This document shows positions 49,620 through 57,550 of a stretch of 64,000 bases of DNA, piece by piece. The notes under the pieces were generated by a model, which searched no databases, was not told where the DNA came from, and saw only the letters and a program-made list of their open reading frames with translations. Within the stretch, counting starts at the first letter, position 1, and each line of letters opens with the position of its first letter. The position numbers and the translations under genes are program-made. Source of the stretch: Bacteroides sp. 224 (GTDB lineage: Bacteria > Bacteroidota > Bacteroidia > Bacteroidales > Bacteroidaceae); the NCBI RefSeq assembly GCF_010500995.1, contig NZ_QVMK01000014.1, forward strand, positions 1 to 64,000, written 5' to 3'.

Positions 49620-50989
49620 TGAAAAAGCAAATCATACTATTAGCCGTCGCCGGCATAGCTTTTAGCAGCTGCGACGTCTATAACAAATATAAACGTCCTG
49701 AAGACATGACCGTCGAAGGACTATACAGGCAAGATATGGAAGTGGAAGATACCACTTCCATCGCCACCCTGCCGTGGCGTGAGCTATTTACTGATCCGAA
49801 ATTGCAGTCGCTCATTGAGCAAGCGTTGGAAGGAAATACCGACCTGCAATCTGCTCAATGGCGTATTGAAGAAGCAAAAGCTACCCTGAATGCGGCACGT
49901 CTGGCTTACCTTCCTTCTTTTATGTTGACTCCACAGGGAGGCGTTAGCAGCTTTGATAAGTCGAAAGGCACCTGGACATACACAGGGGTTGTTTCTGCTT
50001 CGTGGGAGATTGACATTTTTGGGAAGTTGACCAATGCCAATCGTCGTTCCAAAGCACTTTATCTTCAAAGCATGGAGTATGAACAGGCCGTGGTTACTTC
50101 ATTGATAGCCAATGTATCTAACCTTTATTACAGTCTGTTAATGCTGGATGCTCAACATGAGATCTCTGCCGAAACCGCCGACAAGTGGCGCGAAACGGTG
50201 CGTACCATGCGTGCTATGAAAAATGCAGGTATGACTACCGAAGCCGGCGTAGCTCAGGCAGAAGCCAACAGCTTTGCCGTTGAATCTTCTTTGCTTGATA
50301 TTAAGCGACAAATCAGGGAAGCAGAAAACGCACTCTCTATCATATTGGGTAATGTCCCCGGTGCTATTGAACGTGGTACGCTGAAAGGACAGTCTTTCCC
50401 TGAAGAGTTAACTATTGGTGTTCCTTTGCAGTTGCTCTCACGCCGACCGGATGTTAGGACAGCCGAACTTTCATTAACCTCGGCATTCTATAACACCAAT
50501 GCCGCCCGCGCTTCTTTTTACCCATCTATTACATTAGGTGGAACAGCCGGGTGGACGAACAGTGCCGGAAGTGCCATTATCAATCCGGGTAAACTCTTAC
50601 TTTCAGCAGTGGGTTCATTAACGCAACCGCTGTTTAATAAGGGGCAGAATGTAGCTCAGCTAAAAATAGCCAAAGCACAACAGGAAGAGGCTAAATTAGC
50701 TTTCCAACAGGCTTTATTAAATGCTGGAAGTGAAGTAAATAATGCCTTGACACAAGTACAAACCGCCCGCGGAAAGACCACCTTACGTAGCGGACAGATT
50801 ACTTCACTGGAAAAAGCGGTAAACAGTACTCAATTATTGATGCAACACAGTACTTCTACCAGTTATCTGGAAGTACTTACAGCACAACAATCGTTGCTTT
50901 CGGCACAACTGCAACAGATAGCTGATCAGTTTGATGAAATACAAGGAATTATTAATCTCTATCAGGCTTTAGGAGGCGGTAGGGATTAA
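49619..50989 (+). CDS. Outer-membrane efflux lipoprotein (TolC/OprM, NodT family)
   Basis: 456 residues; lipoprotein signal ending AGIAFSSCDVY (cysteine near 18). OprM/NodT features: LPWRELFTDPKLQSLIEQALEGNTDLQSA (~52-80), the paired ASFYPSITLGGTAGW and NAARLAYLPSFMLTP strand segments, VPLQLLSRRPDVRTAE near ~270-285 (a NodT hallmark), and a C-terminal helix pair. It forms the trimeric outer-membrane exit duct. Its ATG overlaps the pump stop codon by one base, so expression is coupled. Confidence 0.95.
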   Translation: MKKQIILLAVAGIAFSSCDVYNKYKRPEDMTVEGLYRQDMEVEDTTSIATLPWRELFTDPKLQSLIEQALEGNTDLQSAQWRIEEAKATLNAARLAYLPSFMLTPQGGVSSFDKSKGTWTYTGVVSASWEIDIFGKLTNANRRSKALYLQSMEYEQAVVTSLIANVSNLYYSLLMLDAQHEISAETADKWRETVRTMRAMKNAGMTTEAGVAQAEANSFAVESSLLDIKRQIREAENALSIILGNVPGAIERGTLKGQSFPEELTIGVPLQLLSRRPDVRTAELSLTSAFYNTNAARASFYPSITLGGTAGWTNSAGSAIINPGKLLLSAVGSLTQPLFNKGQNVAQLKIAKAQQEEAKLAFQQALLNAGSEVNNALTQVQTARGKTTLRSGQITSLEKAVNSTQLLMQHSTSTSYLEVLTAQQSLLSAQLQQIADQFDEIQGIINLYQALGGGRD

Positions 50990-51019
50990 GAAGGTACACT
51001 TCTTTTCACCTAAGTAGAC

Positions 51020-51067
51020 GAAGGATCTGTTTTTATTATCGTATTTCGGTAATTTAGCAGATCCTTC
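51020..51067. terminator. Long-loop hairpin between convergent genes
   Basis: A 10-bp stem GAAGGATCTG/CAGATCCTTC (51020-51029, 51058-51067) with a 28-base AT-rich loop lies between the efflux operon and the convergent membrane-protein gene. No clean T-run follows, so terminator function is uncertain. Confidence 0.5.
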
Positions 51068-51093
51068 ATTAGTAAATATACATCTCCCAATAA

Positions 51094-51471
51094 TCACTTC
51101 CCTTTAGTCACATGTCGCTTTCTTACCCAATAATCGATGCCTAACAACAGCAAGACCAGCATACCTATATATCCGTAAAAGCCGGCCAATTCCAAATTAG
51201 CTTTCCCTAAATCAAGAGAAGGAAGGTATTCTTTCAGATTAAAATCTAAATAGGTAGAAATAGTATATACGGCCATACTTACAAGGGCGGCACAAGCCGC
51301 AATCAAAGAGAGCAGTACGACAAAAGCTCTCCGCTTACGCCGTTTCTCTGCTTCCATACGGATTTGTGCCAACATCCGATAGTTGAAGTTGGAAGGTAAT
51401 CCCGCCCCGACATTTCGTCCCAATGCTTCTTTCAGCGGGTTATTCATCTTTTTGGGGGTATCCATCGTCAT
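51094..51471 (-). CDS. Small membrane protein linked to the ECF sigma gene
   Basis: 125 residues (an alternative start is the third residue). A basic cytoplasmic N-terminus (residues 1-46, ending EAEKRRKRR) precedes two membrane helices (~47-70 and ~96-113). It overlaps the sigma factor stop by four bases (ATGA), the typical arrangement for a sigma factor and its membrane partner, so an anti-sigma-like or co-regulated role is inferred. No zinc-binding or known anti-sigma motif is seen. If the sigma gene is dead, this gene may be expressed poorly or decaying. Confidence 0.55.
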   Translation of the reverse strand: MTMDTPKKMNNPLKEALGRNVGAGLPSNFNYRMLAQIRMEAEKRRKRRAFVVLLSLIAACAALVSMAVYTISTYLDFNLKEYLPSLDLGKANLELAGFYGYIGMLVLLLLGIDYWVRKRHVTKGK

Positions 51472-52016
51472 ACTTTATTCATTAACACATATATTTTCTT
51501 ACGGGTGCGATGCAGTTTCACTTTTACATTCGCTTCGGTAAGATCCAGCACTACACCAATCTCTTCTATCTTTTTTTCTTCGTAATAAAAAAGAGTAATC
51601 AGTGTTTTCTCCTCGGTATTCAATAAATCAATGGCTTGCATCAGTCGAACGATCCGTTCTTCATTATCTGTCGGACATAGCAGATCTGCCACTTCATCAT
51701 CGGGCACATTGTTTATTGTATTTTCCTCTATATAAAGGTATTCTTTTTTTCTTTTCCGTGTAAAGGATATAGCCATATTATAAGCTATTTTATAAATCCA
51801 GGTAGAAAAAGAAGCATCGCCTTTATATTTATCCAAACTCCTGAATGCTTTCAGAAAGATATCCTGTACCAATTCTTCCGCATCTTCGGAAGAAGGTACA
51901 ATTTGTATAATTAACGAGTAGACAGGACGACTATACCGATCCAGAAAAAGAGAAAACAGCTAGGTTTCTCCATCAAGGATCTGTTTAATATGTTGTTTCT
52001 CGTCTATGTTATTCAT
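51468..52016 (-). pseudogene. ECF-type RNA polymerase sigma factor with an in-frame amber codon
   Basis: Read from the ATG at 52016 the frame gives MNNIDEKQHIKQILDGET, then TAG at 51960-51962, then continues in frame as LFSLFLDRYSRPVYSLII and the rest of an ECF sigma factor of 182 codons. Region 2 is seen in EDAEELVQDIFLKAFRSLDKY and STWIYKIAYNMAISFTRKRKK; region 4 in TLITLFYYEEKKIEEIGVVLDLTEANVKVKLHRTRKKI. Related proteins usually have Gln or Asn after Gly-(Asp/Glu)-Thr, so a CAG-to-TAG change is the simplest cause. Expressed as a 134-residue product from an internal TTG (51872) it would lack part of region 2. A reading error cannot be excluded. Confidence 0.75.
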
Positions 52017-52025
52017 ACTACAGGT

Positions 52026-52052
52026 TAGACGCAGGTGTGGCGGAAAGGTTAC
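52026..52052 (-). promoter_or_regulatory. Possible ECF sigma autoregulated promoter
   Basis: On the minus strand GTAACC (52052-52047) and CGTCTA (52031-52026) are separated by 15 bases, resembling the -35/-10 pair commonly found before Bacteroides ECF sigma genes. The -10 lies only about 10 bases before the ATG, implying a very short leader. Confidence 0.45.
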
Positions 52053-52148
52053 ACAGTAACATCTATTAATATCTTATTATTTAGCCTGGATTATTCATAC
52101 TCAGCTTCATGAAGAAGTTTAGGGCAAGTTTAGGCTGAATCTCTCCAG

Positions 52149-52258
52149 TTTGAGTATTTATTCTCAAGCCCTTAAGTATTTATTCTCGAGCCGTTGAGTA
52201 TTTGTTCTTAAGCCGTTGAGAAAATATTCTCAAGCTGCTGAGAAATACGAGAATTGAG
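52149..52258. repeat. Five tandem 22-bp imperfect repeats with dyad arms
   Basis: Units start at 52149, 52171, 52193, 52215 and 52237, each exactly 22 bases. Most carry TTGAG-N8-CTCAAG-like inverted arms; units 2 and 5 diverge most. About two helical turns per unit, so repeated protein binding on one face of DNA is plausible. Confidence 0.85.
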
Positions 52259-52361
52259 CATGAAATAATCTTAGAACTTTGTATTTATCTTGTAACCTTT
52301 TCAAAGTCTTTGCGTCAAACAGTACAAAGAACGAAATTAATCACTTAAAAAAAGAATAATT

Positions 52362-52769
52362 ATGATGGACTTTATTATGATTCCTGCTATTATTGGAATA
52401 ATCACTTTGGGTATTTACAAATTGTTTGAACTGTTTGCACGAAGAAAAGAGCGACTTGCACTCATTGAAAAATTAACGGAGGTAAAATCGTTCCCGAATG
52501 AGATTAGATTTCCTAAGTATTTTAGTTCGGGATTCTCTTTTGGAGCACTCAAAGCGGGATCTCTATTAATTGGTATAGGGTTGGGGTTATTGGTAGGTTA
52601 TTTAATCTGTTGCCTTACAATACCTGACTATATCCAGAATGCCGGAAACTGGAAAATAGAAAGATTCAGTGGAATCATTTATGGAGCCTGCATTTTTGTT
52701 CTTGGAGGCATCGGTCTTATTACCGCTTTTGTTATTGAGCTTAAATTAGGAAGATCAAAGAAGGAGTAA
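52362..52769 (+). CDS. Small membrane protein, possibly DUF6249
   Basis: 135 residues. A first hydrophobic helix (residues ~4-24), a basic cytoplasmic stretch (FARRKERLALIEKLTEV), then two membrane helices (~58-83 and ~103-126) with GIGLGLLVGYLICCL. The layout recalls DUF6249 proteins found next to ECF sigma genes in Bacteroidetes, but this is from memory. It is divergent from the broken sigma gene across the 22-bp array and has a terminator-like hairpin downstream. Confidence 0.6.
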   Translation: MMDFIMIPAIIGIITLGIYKLFELFARRKERLALIEKLTEVKSFPNEIRFPKYFSSGFSFGALKAGSLLIGIGLGLLVGYLICCLTIPDYIQNAGNWKIERFSGIIYGACIFVLGGIGLITAFVIELKLGRSKKE

Positions 52770-52778
52770 ACCGTAATT

Positions 52779-52816
52779 TCCTCCCCTTCCCCACTCCAGA
52801 GGAATAAAGGGGAGGA
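52779..52816 (+). terminator. Hairpin after the small membrane protein gene
   Basis: TCCTCCCCTT (52779-52788) pairs with AAGGGGAGGA (52807-52816), 18-base loop, followed by TTTCACTTTG. The next gene is convergent. Confidence 0.6.
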
Positions 52817-52848
52817 TTTCACTTTGTTTAGAAGATAATAATATAAGA

Positions 52849-53751
52849 TTATTTACTATACGAATTCTTCACAAACGGAGCCTTCAATAAATAATCCAAA
52901 CTTACTTTTATACTTTCTTCAATCTCCATACTGTATTTTTCCACTTCTACGATTAAGTCTTTCACTCCCGCAGTTTTAGCTTTATTAAATATAGCATCAA
53001 ATCCTACCATTCCACTTTGTCCGATTTCTCTGTGATCCTTCACATGAAGCACTTTAAAGCGACCAGGGTATTTATTGAAATAATCAACAGGGCTGCACTT
53101 TCCCATCACTACCCAATATACATCCATCTGAAAGAAAACATATTCAGGATTGGTATTCTCAATCATATAATCCATCATCACTTTGTTTTCTATCTTCTGG
53201 TATTCAAAGGCATGATTATGATAGCCGTATTCCATACCGTTTGCTTTACATCTTTTACCTATCTCATTGTAATAATCGCAATAGGTTTTAAGGTCTTTCA
53301 GAGTTTTGGGTGTTTCCATCGAAGGGGTAACAATATACTTCATGCCCGCAGCTTTATGAGCAGCAATACATTGATCCCACCATTTCAGAGATTCCGTGAA
53401 ATTACCCGAGGAAAGTTCCTGTGCGCTTAGTCCCTTCCCACAATGAGAGGAGAGCACTTTTAAGCCTGCACCTTCTATATCTTTCTTGAATTCTTCGGGA
53501 GTTCGGTTGTAGAACTTTCCGTTGTTATAGTTGGCGGCTTCTATACCAGTGTAACCCATTTGAGAAAGTTTCTTCAGGATGGCGGTATAGTTGGGGCTTG
53601 CTTCTCCGTTTTTATTAATGTCTTTAAGTAAGTCGCGAACGGAATAAAGTTGAATGGCTATGTCTTTTTTGGCCTTTTTCTGTGCTGCTACGTTCTGGAT
53701 AGGTAAAACAGCAATCAACAATAAGAAAACAAGAATATTTTTAGTCTTCAT
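52849..53751 (-). CDS. Secreted sugar phosphate isomerase/epimerase-like TIM-barrel protein
   Basis: 300 residues from the ATG at 53751, where the signal peptide MKTKNILVFLLLIAVLPIQN begins. The TIM barrel of the xylose isomerase-like (AP endonuclease 2) superfamily shows in IQLYSVRDLL near the start, GIEAANYNNGKFYNRTPEEF, LKVLSSHCG, YGYHNHAFEY, MDVYWVV, and HVKDHREIG with VEVEKYS near the end; these carry the usual metal-binding His, Asp and Glu residues. Being exported, it probably acts on free or 3-keto sugars, not sugar phosphates. Last gene of the operon. In comparable clusters this type is proposed to cleave 3-keto glycosides by elimination. Confidence 0.82.
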   Translation of the reverse strand: MKTKNILVFLLLIAVLPIQNVAAQKKAKKDIAIQLYSVRDLLKDINKNGEASPNYTAILKKLSQMGYTGIEAANYNNGKFYNRTPEEFKKDIEGAGLKVLSSHCGKGLSAQELSSGNFTESLKWWDQCIAAHKAAGMKYIVTPSMETPKTLKDLKTYCDYYNEIGKRCKANGMEYGYHNHAFEYQKIENKVMMDYMIENTNPEYVFFQMDVYWVVMGKCSPVDYFNKYPGRFKVLHVKDHREIGQSGMVGFDAIFNKAKTAGVKDLIVEVEKYSMEIEESIKVSLDYLLKAPFVKNSYSK

Positions 53752-53774
53752 AATTCTCTGTATTTTAAATGATA

Positions 53775-53840
53775 AGGAGTTAAAATAGTTATTCTTTAGC
53801 ATGAAATGAGCAAACATTTCCAATAACTACTTTAACTCCT
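53775..53840. other. Long hairpin inside the glycoside operon
   Basis: A 19-base inverted repeat with one mismatch (53775-53793 with 53822-53840) encloses a second stem GAAATG/CATTTC (53803-53808, 53815-53820). It lies in the 105-base gap between the DUF1080 and isomerase genes. Confidence 0.75.
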
Positions 53841-53856
53841 CTATTCGGTTAGGATA

Positions 53857-54738
53857 TTAATCTAATATCTTCACTCGTATGTTGCGGAACCAAATGTCAT
53901 CTCCATGATCTTGTAAGCCGATGAATCCTTCGCGATTTTCACCTCCGGCATTATTCAACAGTTCAAATGCCAAGGGCCATCTTTCTTTACTAAACTTACT
54001 TGCTTGCAACATGTCAGTCCATTGTTGAGTCCACAAATGATATTCAAGTACATTTTCTCCATTCTGGCCGTGTACAACAGTACCTTTATATACCATAATC
54101 TTCGCTTTATTCCACTCTCCAAATGGTTTTGCATTTTGTGGAATGGCAGGGATCATGTCATACAATGATGCTGCTTTTCTGTTATTATCTTTACCTAATT
54201 TAGCATCAGGATGGTTCTCATTATCAAGCAATTGATATTCCGGTGCTGAGATATAAATAGGTTCTACCTTTTGATCACCGTCTTTATTGGTAGAAGTCAC
54301 CTCTTGGGCCAAATAGAAAATACCAGAGTTTCCGCCTTTGGATACTTTCCATTCAAGCTCCAACTCAAAGTTTTTAAATTTATGGGCAAAAATGATATCG
54401 CCTCCATCACCGTCTTGAGCTTCGCCACCACCGGAACCATTAAATTTGATGCATCCGTCTTCAATAGTCCATTTACCGGGTACACGATCTTTTGCATATC
54501 CACGCCATCCGTTAAATGTTTTTCCATCGAAGATAGTGATGTATCCGTCTTTATCCATTGGTAATTTTAGGCTCTCACTTTCGGCACCTTTTAAAGAAGT
54601 TGAATAAGTCAGCGCTACTTCTTTTGCGGGTTCATTGGATTGAGCGTTTTCTGCATTTGCTTTTTTTGAAGAGCCACCACAAGCCATCATTGTTACACTT
54701 AGTAGACCAAGGGTCAATGTATTGAATATTTTTTTCAT
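53857..54738 (-). CDS. DUF1080 (3-keto-disaccharide hydrolase-like) lipoprotein
   Basis: 293 residues; lipoprotein signal (LGLLSVTMMACGG, cysteine near 20), then a low-complexity linker. The DUF1080 concanavalin-like beta-sandwich is marked by GYITIFDGKTFNGWRGYAK near ~65-84, FELELEWKVSKGGNSGIFYLAQEV near ~123-146, EYQLLDNENHPDAK and the closing FIGLQDHGDDIWFRNIRVK. Characterised relatives hydrolyse 3-keto-glycosides or hydrate 3-keto-2-hydroxyglucal. Its neighbours include two oxidoreductases able to make the 3-keto sugar. Likely anchored in the periplasm or at the surface. Confidence 0.88.
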   Translation of the reverse strand: MKKIFNTLTLGLLSVTMMACGGSSKKANAENAQSNEPAKEVALTYSTSLKGAESESLKLPMDKDGYITIFDGKTFNGWRGYAKDRVPGKWTIEDGCIKFNGSGGGEAQDGDGGDIIFAHKFKNFELELEWKVSKGGNSGIFYLAQEVTSTNKDGDQKVEPIYISAPEYQLLDNENHPDAKLGKDNNRKAASLYDMIPAIPQNAKPFGEWNKAKIMVYKGTVVHGQNGENVLEYHLWTQQWTDMLQASKFSKERWPLAFELLNNAGGENREGFIGLQDHGDDIWFRNIRVKILD

Positions 54739-54770
54739 TTGAGTAATCTGTTATTTTAGTAATTATTATC

Positions 54771-56240
54771 TTATCTCGGCATATCGGGCAGTTTCCAGCC
54801 ATCGCGATAAGTATGTTTAATTAATTCCTGTGCATATTCTTGCGCATTGATAGGATCAGTCCAATCTTTATTAAATGAAGGATGTCCATCTTTGATTGTA
54901 AAGCCATCTCTGATAACCGTCTTAATAGTGGCAGTTGGACTGATATTGGTAAATTGCATATTCGGACCATCCCAGAACAACTCTTGATTAAGTCCCTGCA
55001 ATCTTACAGCCAGTACACCCATTACTACCATTTCATTGAAAGGTCCTGCTTCGCTGAAAGGTGAAGTAGTTTCTACACGGTTAGAAGCACTTTCTTTAGC
55101 AGCTCTTACAAAATCCATTTCATGAGAAGTATTTACTTCGCGAAGTACTTTAGGTGCATTAGGTGTTCTTCCGGATAACAACCATGGATTAGCACCATAG
55201 CAACCACAGATTAGTGTATCTTTGGTTCCGTGGAAGATCACGCCTCCACCATTGTCATTCATATCTTTGTTAGCAGGGAAACCTTTGGGACGCATTGGTC
55301 TTAATCCACCGTCGTACCATACTACTTCTACCTCGGGCATAGCTACTCTGGCCATATTGTCGCGGGCAGGGAATATAAACTTCACCATTTGTGCATTGGG
55401 CGCACAATCTGTTAATAATAAGGTAGAACTTCCCTGAACTTTTGTTGGATATCCCAGTTTGAGTCCTTTGAATACCGGATGTAAGATATGACAAGCCATA
55501 TCGCCTAATGCTCCCGTTCCAAAATCCCACCAGCCACGCCAGTTCCATGGAGTATATACAGGATTATAATCGCGATGTTTAGCCGGGCCTAAGAACAAAT
55601 CCCAATTTAAAGTACCGGGCACTTTTTCTCTACCTTCGGGACGGTTAAGACCTTGCGGCCATATCGGACGATCCGTAAAAGCTTCAACTTTCGTTACTTC
55701 ACCAATCTCACCATTCCAAATCCATTCGCAGATTTTACGTACACCGGCACCCGAAGCTCCCTGATTACCCATTTGGGTAGCCACTTTATGTTCTGCAGCA
55801 AGTTTGGTTAATAGGCGCGATTCATAAACAGTATGTGTTAATGGTTTTTCCAAATAAACATGTTTACCCATTGTCAAGGCTTGAGCAGCGACAATCGCAT
55901 GTGTATGGTCGGCCGTAGCAATCATCACAGCATCAGCGTCTTTGCCGATTTCATCGAACATTTTGCGAAAATCATAGTACTTTTTAGCATTGGGATATTC
56001 TTTAAATACCTTGCTGCTGTACTTCCAATCTACATCGCAAAGCCCGATAATATTCTGGCTCGACATACCTCTAAGTACGCCTGCACCTCGACCTCCTACT
56101 CCTACTCCGATGATGTTCAGTTTATCACTGGGAGGAACATGCCCGAAACTCTTTCCTAAAACAGTATTCGGCACTACCGCCAATCCGGCTAATGCTGCCG
56201 CGCCCGTTTTAAGAAACTTTCTTCTTGAAAATTCTGCCAT
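54771..56240 (-). CDS. Tat-exported Gfo/Idh/MocA-family oxidoreductase
   Basis: 489 residues. The N-terminus is a twin-arginine signal (FSRRKFLKTGAAALAGLAVV). Then a Rossmann nucleotide-binding segment (IGVGVGGRGAGVLRG near ~45-60), the EKPLTHTVYE motif (family EKP) near ~130-140, and a C-terminal alpha/beta domain with Trp-rich WNWRGWWDFGTGALGDMACH near ~230-250. Tat export suggests the nicotinamide cofactor is bound in the cytoplasm and carried out folded, as in glucose-fructose oxidoreductase. Proposed role: oxidise a glycoside at C3 in the periplasm. It follows the cytoplasmic oxidoreductase gene by 38 bases and precedes DUF1080 by 32. Confidence 0.88.
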   Translation of the reverse strand: MAEFSRRKFLKTGAAALAGLAVVPNTVLGKSFGHVPPSDKLNIIGVGVGGRGAGVLRGMSSQNIIGLCDVDWKYSSKVFKEYPNAKKYYDFRKMFDEIGKDADAVMIATADHTHAIVAAQALTMGKHVYLEKPLTHTVYESRLLTKLAAEHKVATQMGNQGASGAGVRKICEWIWNGEIGEVTKVEAFTDRPIWPQGLNRPEGREKVPGTLNWDLFLGPAKHRDYNPVYTPWNWRGWWDFGTGALGDMACHILHPVFKGLKLGYPTKVQGSSTLLLTDCAPNAQMVKFIFPARDNMARVAMPEVEVVWYDGGLRPMRPKGFPANKDMNDNGGGVIFHGTKDTLICGCYGANPWLLSGRTPNAPKVLREVNTSHEMDFVRAAKESASNRVETTSPFSEAGPFNEMVVMGVLAVRLQGLNQELFWDGPNMQFTNISPTATIKTVIRDGFTIKDGHPSFNKDWTDPINAQEYAQELIKHTYRDGWKLPDMPR

Positions 56241-56278
56241 AACTTTGTTTATTTAAGATTTATAGATTAATGAATGCT

Positions 56279-57352
56279 TTATTGTGGTTGCAATAAACCA
56301 TATCCGTTTTTCATGTTTCTTCTTCGTTCAATAATTTTTTCGAGTGTTTTAATTTCTCCGATAGCCGGTAACTCATTGGCTGTGGAGTTTTCGAGAAATC
56401 TCCATGCATATTCGGAAGCAATGGCGGAATCTCGTAAGGTAGGTAATTTGTTGCTCCGAACGCCCGACTCTATGGAATCGGCAAATAGATTGCATAACAC
56501 ATCAATGTTCTTTCCGCCAAAGGGTCTTTCCTGACGAATGGTTTGATTCACCCCGTGCAATTCTACTACGGCGGTCTTAAAATCATGCGTCATCCGGGCA
56601 ATTCCTTTTGTTCCGATGATATCAATGTATGAGTTATGAGTTTGATTTTTTGATAAATGCCCATACACATGTCCTTGCGTAATATCAAACACCACTCCAT
56701 TCTCAAACGTTCCATGACATTGCAAGAACCAGGGATCTTTATAATTCCACATGCGTACACCCTGTGCATGCCATGTTTTGAACTCACTGCCTGTGTACCA
56801 TCTGGCTATATCCACATAGTGCATGCCGCAATCATGGAAAGAAGGTCCCTCGTACTCATGACCTTCTCCCGGAGCCAATCCAGGGGTAAGATGACAAACC
56901 CGAATGATAGCTAATTCGCCTATTTCGCCACTTGCAATAAAATCTTTGATTAAGTTGTGATACCAGGAATTTCTAAGATAGAGGTTTACAGTAGAAAACA
57001 GATTCGTACGTTCCGAGATGTATACGGCTTCCCACTCATTAATAATGGTATCGGAAATTGGTTTTTCGGAAATGATATGTTTGTTACACTTTACAGCTCT
57101 TTCAATCTGCTGTTTTCGGGAATCGGCCAGCGCGAAAAGGCCTACTACCTGAACTGTTTCATCATTGAAAATTTCGTCTTCGTTATCTATGATTTTCGAA
57201 GTTGGAGAAAGCTTTCGGGCCAGCTCACGGATTCCGGGACTTTTGTCGCAAATATATGCCACATCCCATCTTCCACTTTTTTGCATTTCCTCCAAATAAA
57301 ATCGACCCATTCTACCAAGTCCTATGAGTCCGACCTTTGTTAAGGTATTCAT
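56279..57352 (-). CDS. Cytoplasmic Gfo/Idh/MocA-family oxidoreductase
   Basis: 357 residues, no signal peptide. Rossmann motif VGLIGLGRMGRFYLEEM at ~7-23, ISEKPISDT near ~94-102 (EKP motif), and a C-terminal domain with GPSFHDCGMHYVDIARWYTG near 168-187, including the conserved Asp/His region. It resembles inositol 2-dehydrogenase-like enzymes using NAD(P). In the neighbouring pathway it could reduce a 3-keto sugar after uptake, but the direction is not visible in sequence. First gene of the operon; its upstream region has a TAGCTTTG box and an inverted repeat. Confidence 0.88.
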   Translation of the reverse strand: MNTLTKVGLIGLGRMGRFYLEEMQKSGRWDVAYICDKSPGIRELARKLSPTSKIIDNEDEIFNDETVQVVGLFALADSRKQQIERAVKCNKHIISEKPISDTIINEWEAVYISERTNLFSTVNLYLRNSWYHNLIKDFIASGEIGELAIIRVCHLTPGLAPGEGHEYEGPSFHDCGMHYVDIARWYTGSEFKTWHAQGVRMWNYKDPWFLQCHGTFENGVVFDITQGHVYGHLSKNQTHNSYIDIIGTKGIARMTHDFKTAVVELHGVNQTIRQERPFGGKNIDVLCNLFADSIESGVRSNKLPTLRDSAIASEYAWRFLENSTANELPAIGEIKTLEKIIERRRNMKNGYGLLQPQ

Positions 57353-57356
57353 GTTA

Positions 57357-57419
57357 TTTGTGATAAAGGTTATATATTCTAATTGTATTGTATAATACAG
57401 TTTTTCCTGTTATCACAAA
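57357..57419. repeat. Inverted repeat in the operon leader
   Basis: TTTGTGATAAAGG (57357-57369) and CCTGTTATCACAAA (57406-57419) are near-perfect reverse complements, spanning the leader between promoter and first start codon. Confidence 0.65.
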
Positions 57420-57423
57420 GCTA
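57416..57423 (-). promoter_or_regulatory. -7 box for the glycoside-oxidation operon
   Basis: Minus strand TAGCTTTG, an exact TAnnTTTG match that runs directly into TGATAACAGG, the right arm of the inverted repeat. Confidence 0.6.
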
Positions 57424-57550
57424 AATAGAATTAATACCCAAGTCGAAACTTAGAGGCTATTTTGTAGATCGACATTTAATTCAAACAATTAAATATCAAG
57501 CACTTAACAATCTTTCAATGTACTAAAAATGTAGATGGATCGGAATGTAT

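Larger units (their letters stand above)
52017..52361. other. Intergenic region: sigma self-promoter and 22-bp array
   Basis: A 345-base gap between the sigma gene and a divergent membrane-protein gene. It holds an ECF-like promoter (52026-52052, minus strand) and five 22-bp units (52149-52258). Before the 52362 start, GAACTTTG near 52273 is a one-mismatch -7 box on the plus strand. Confidence 0.6.
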
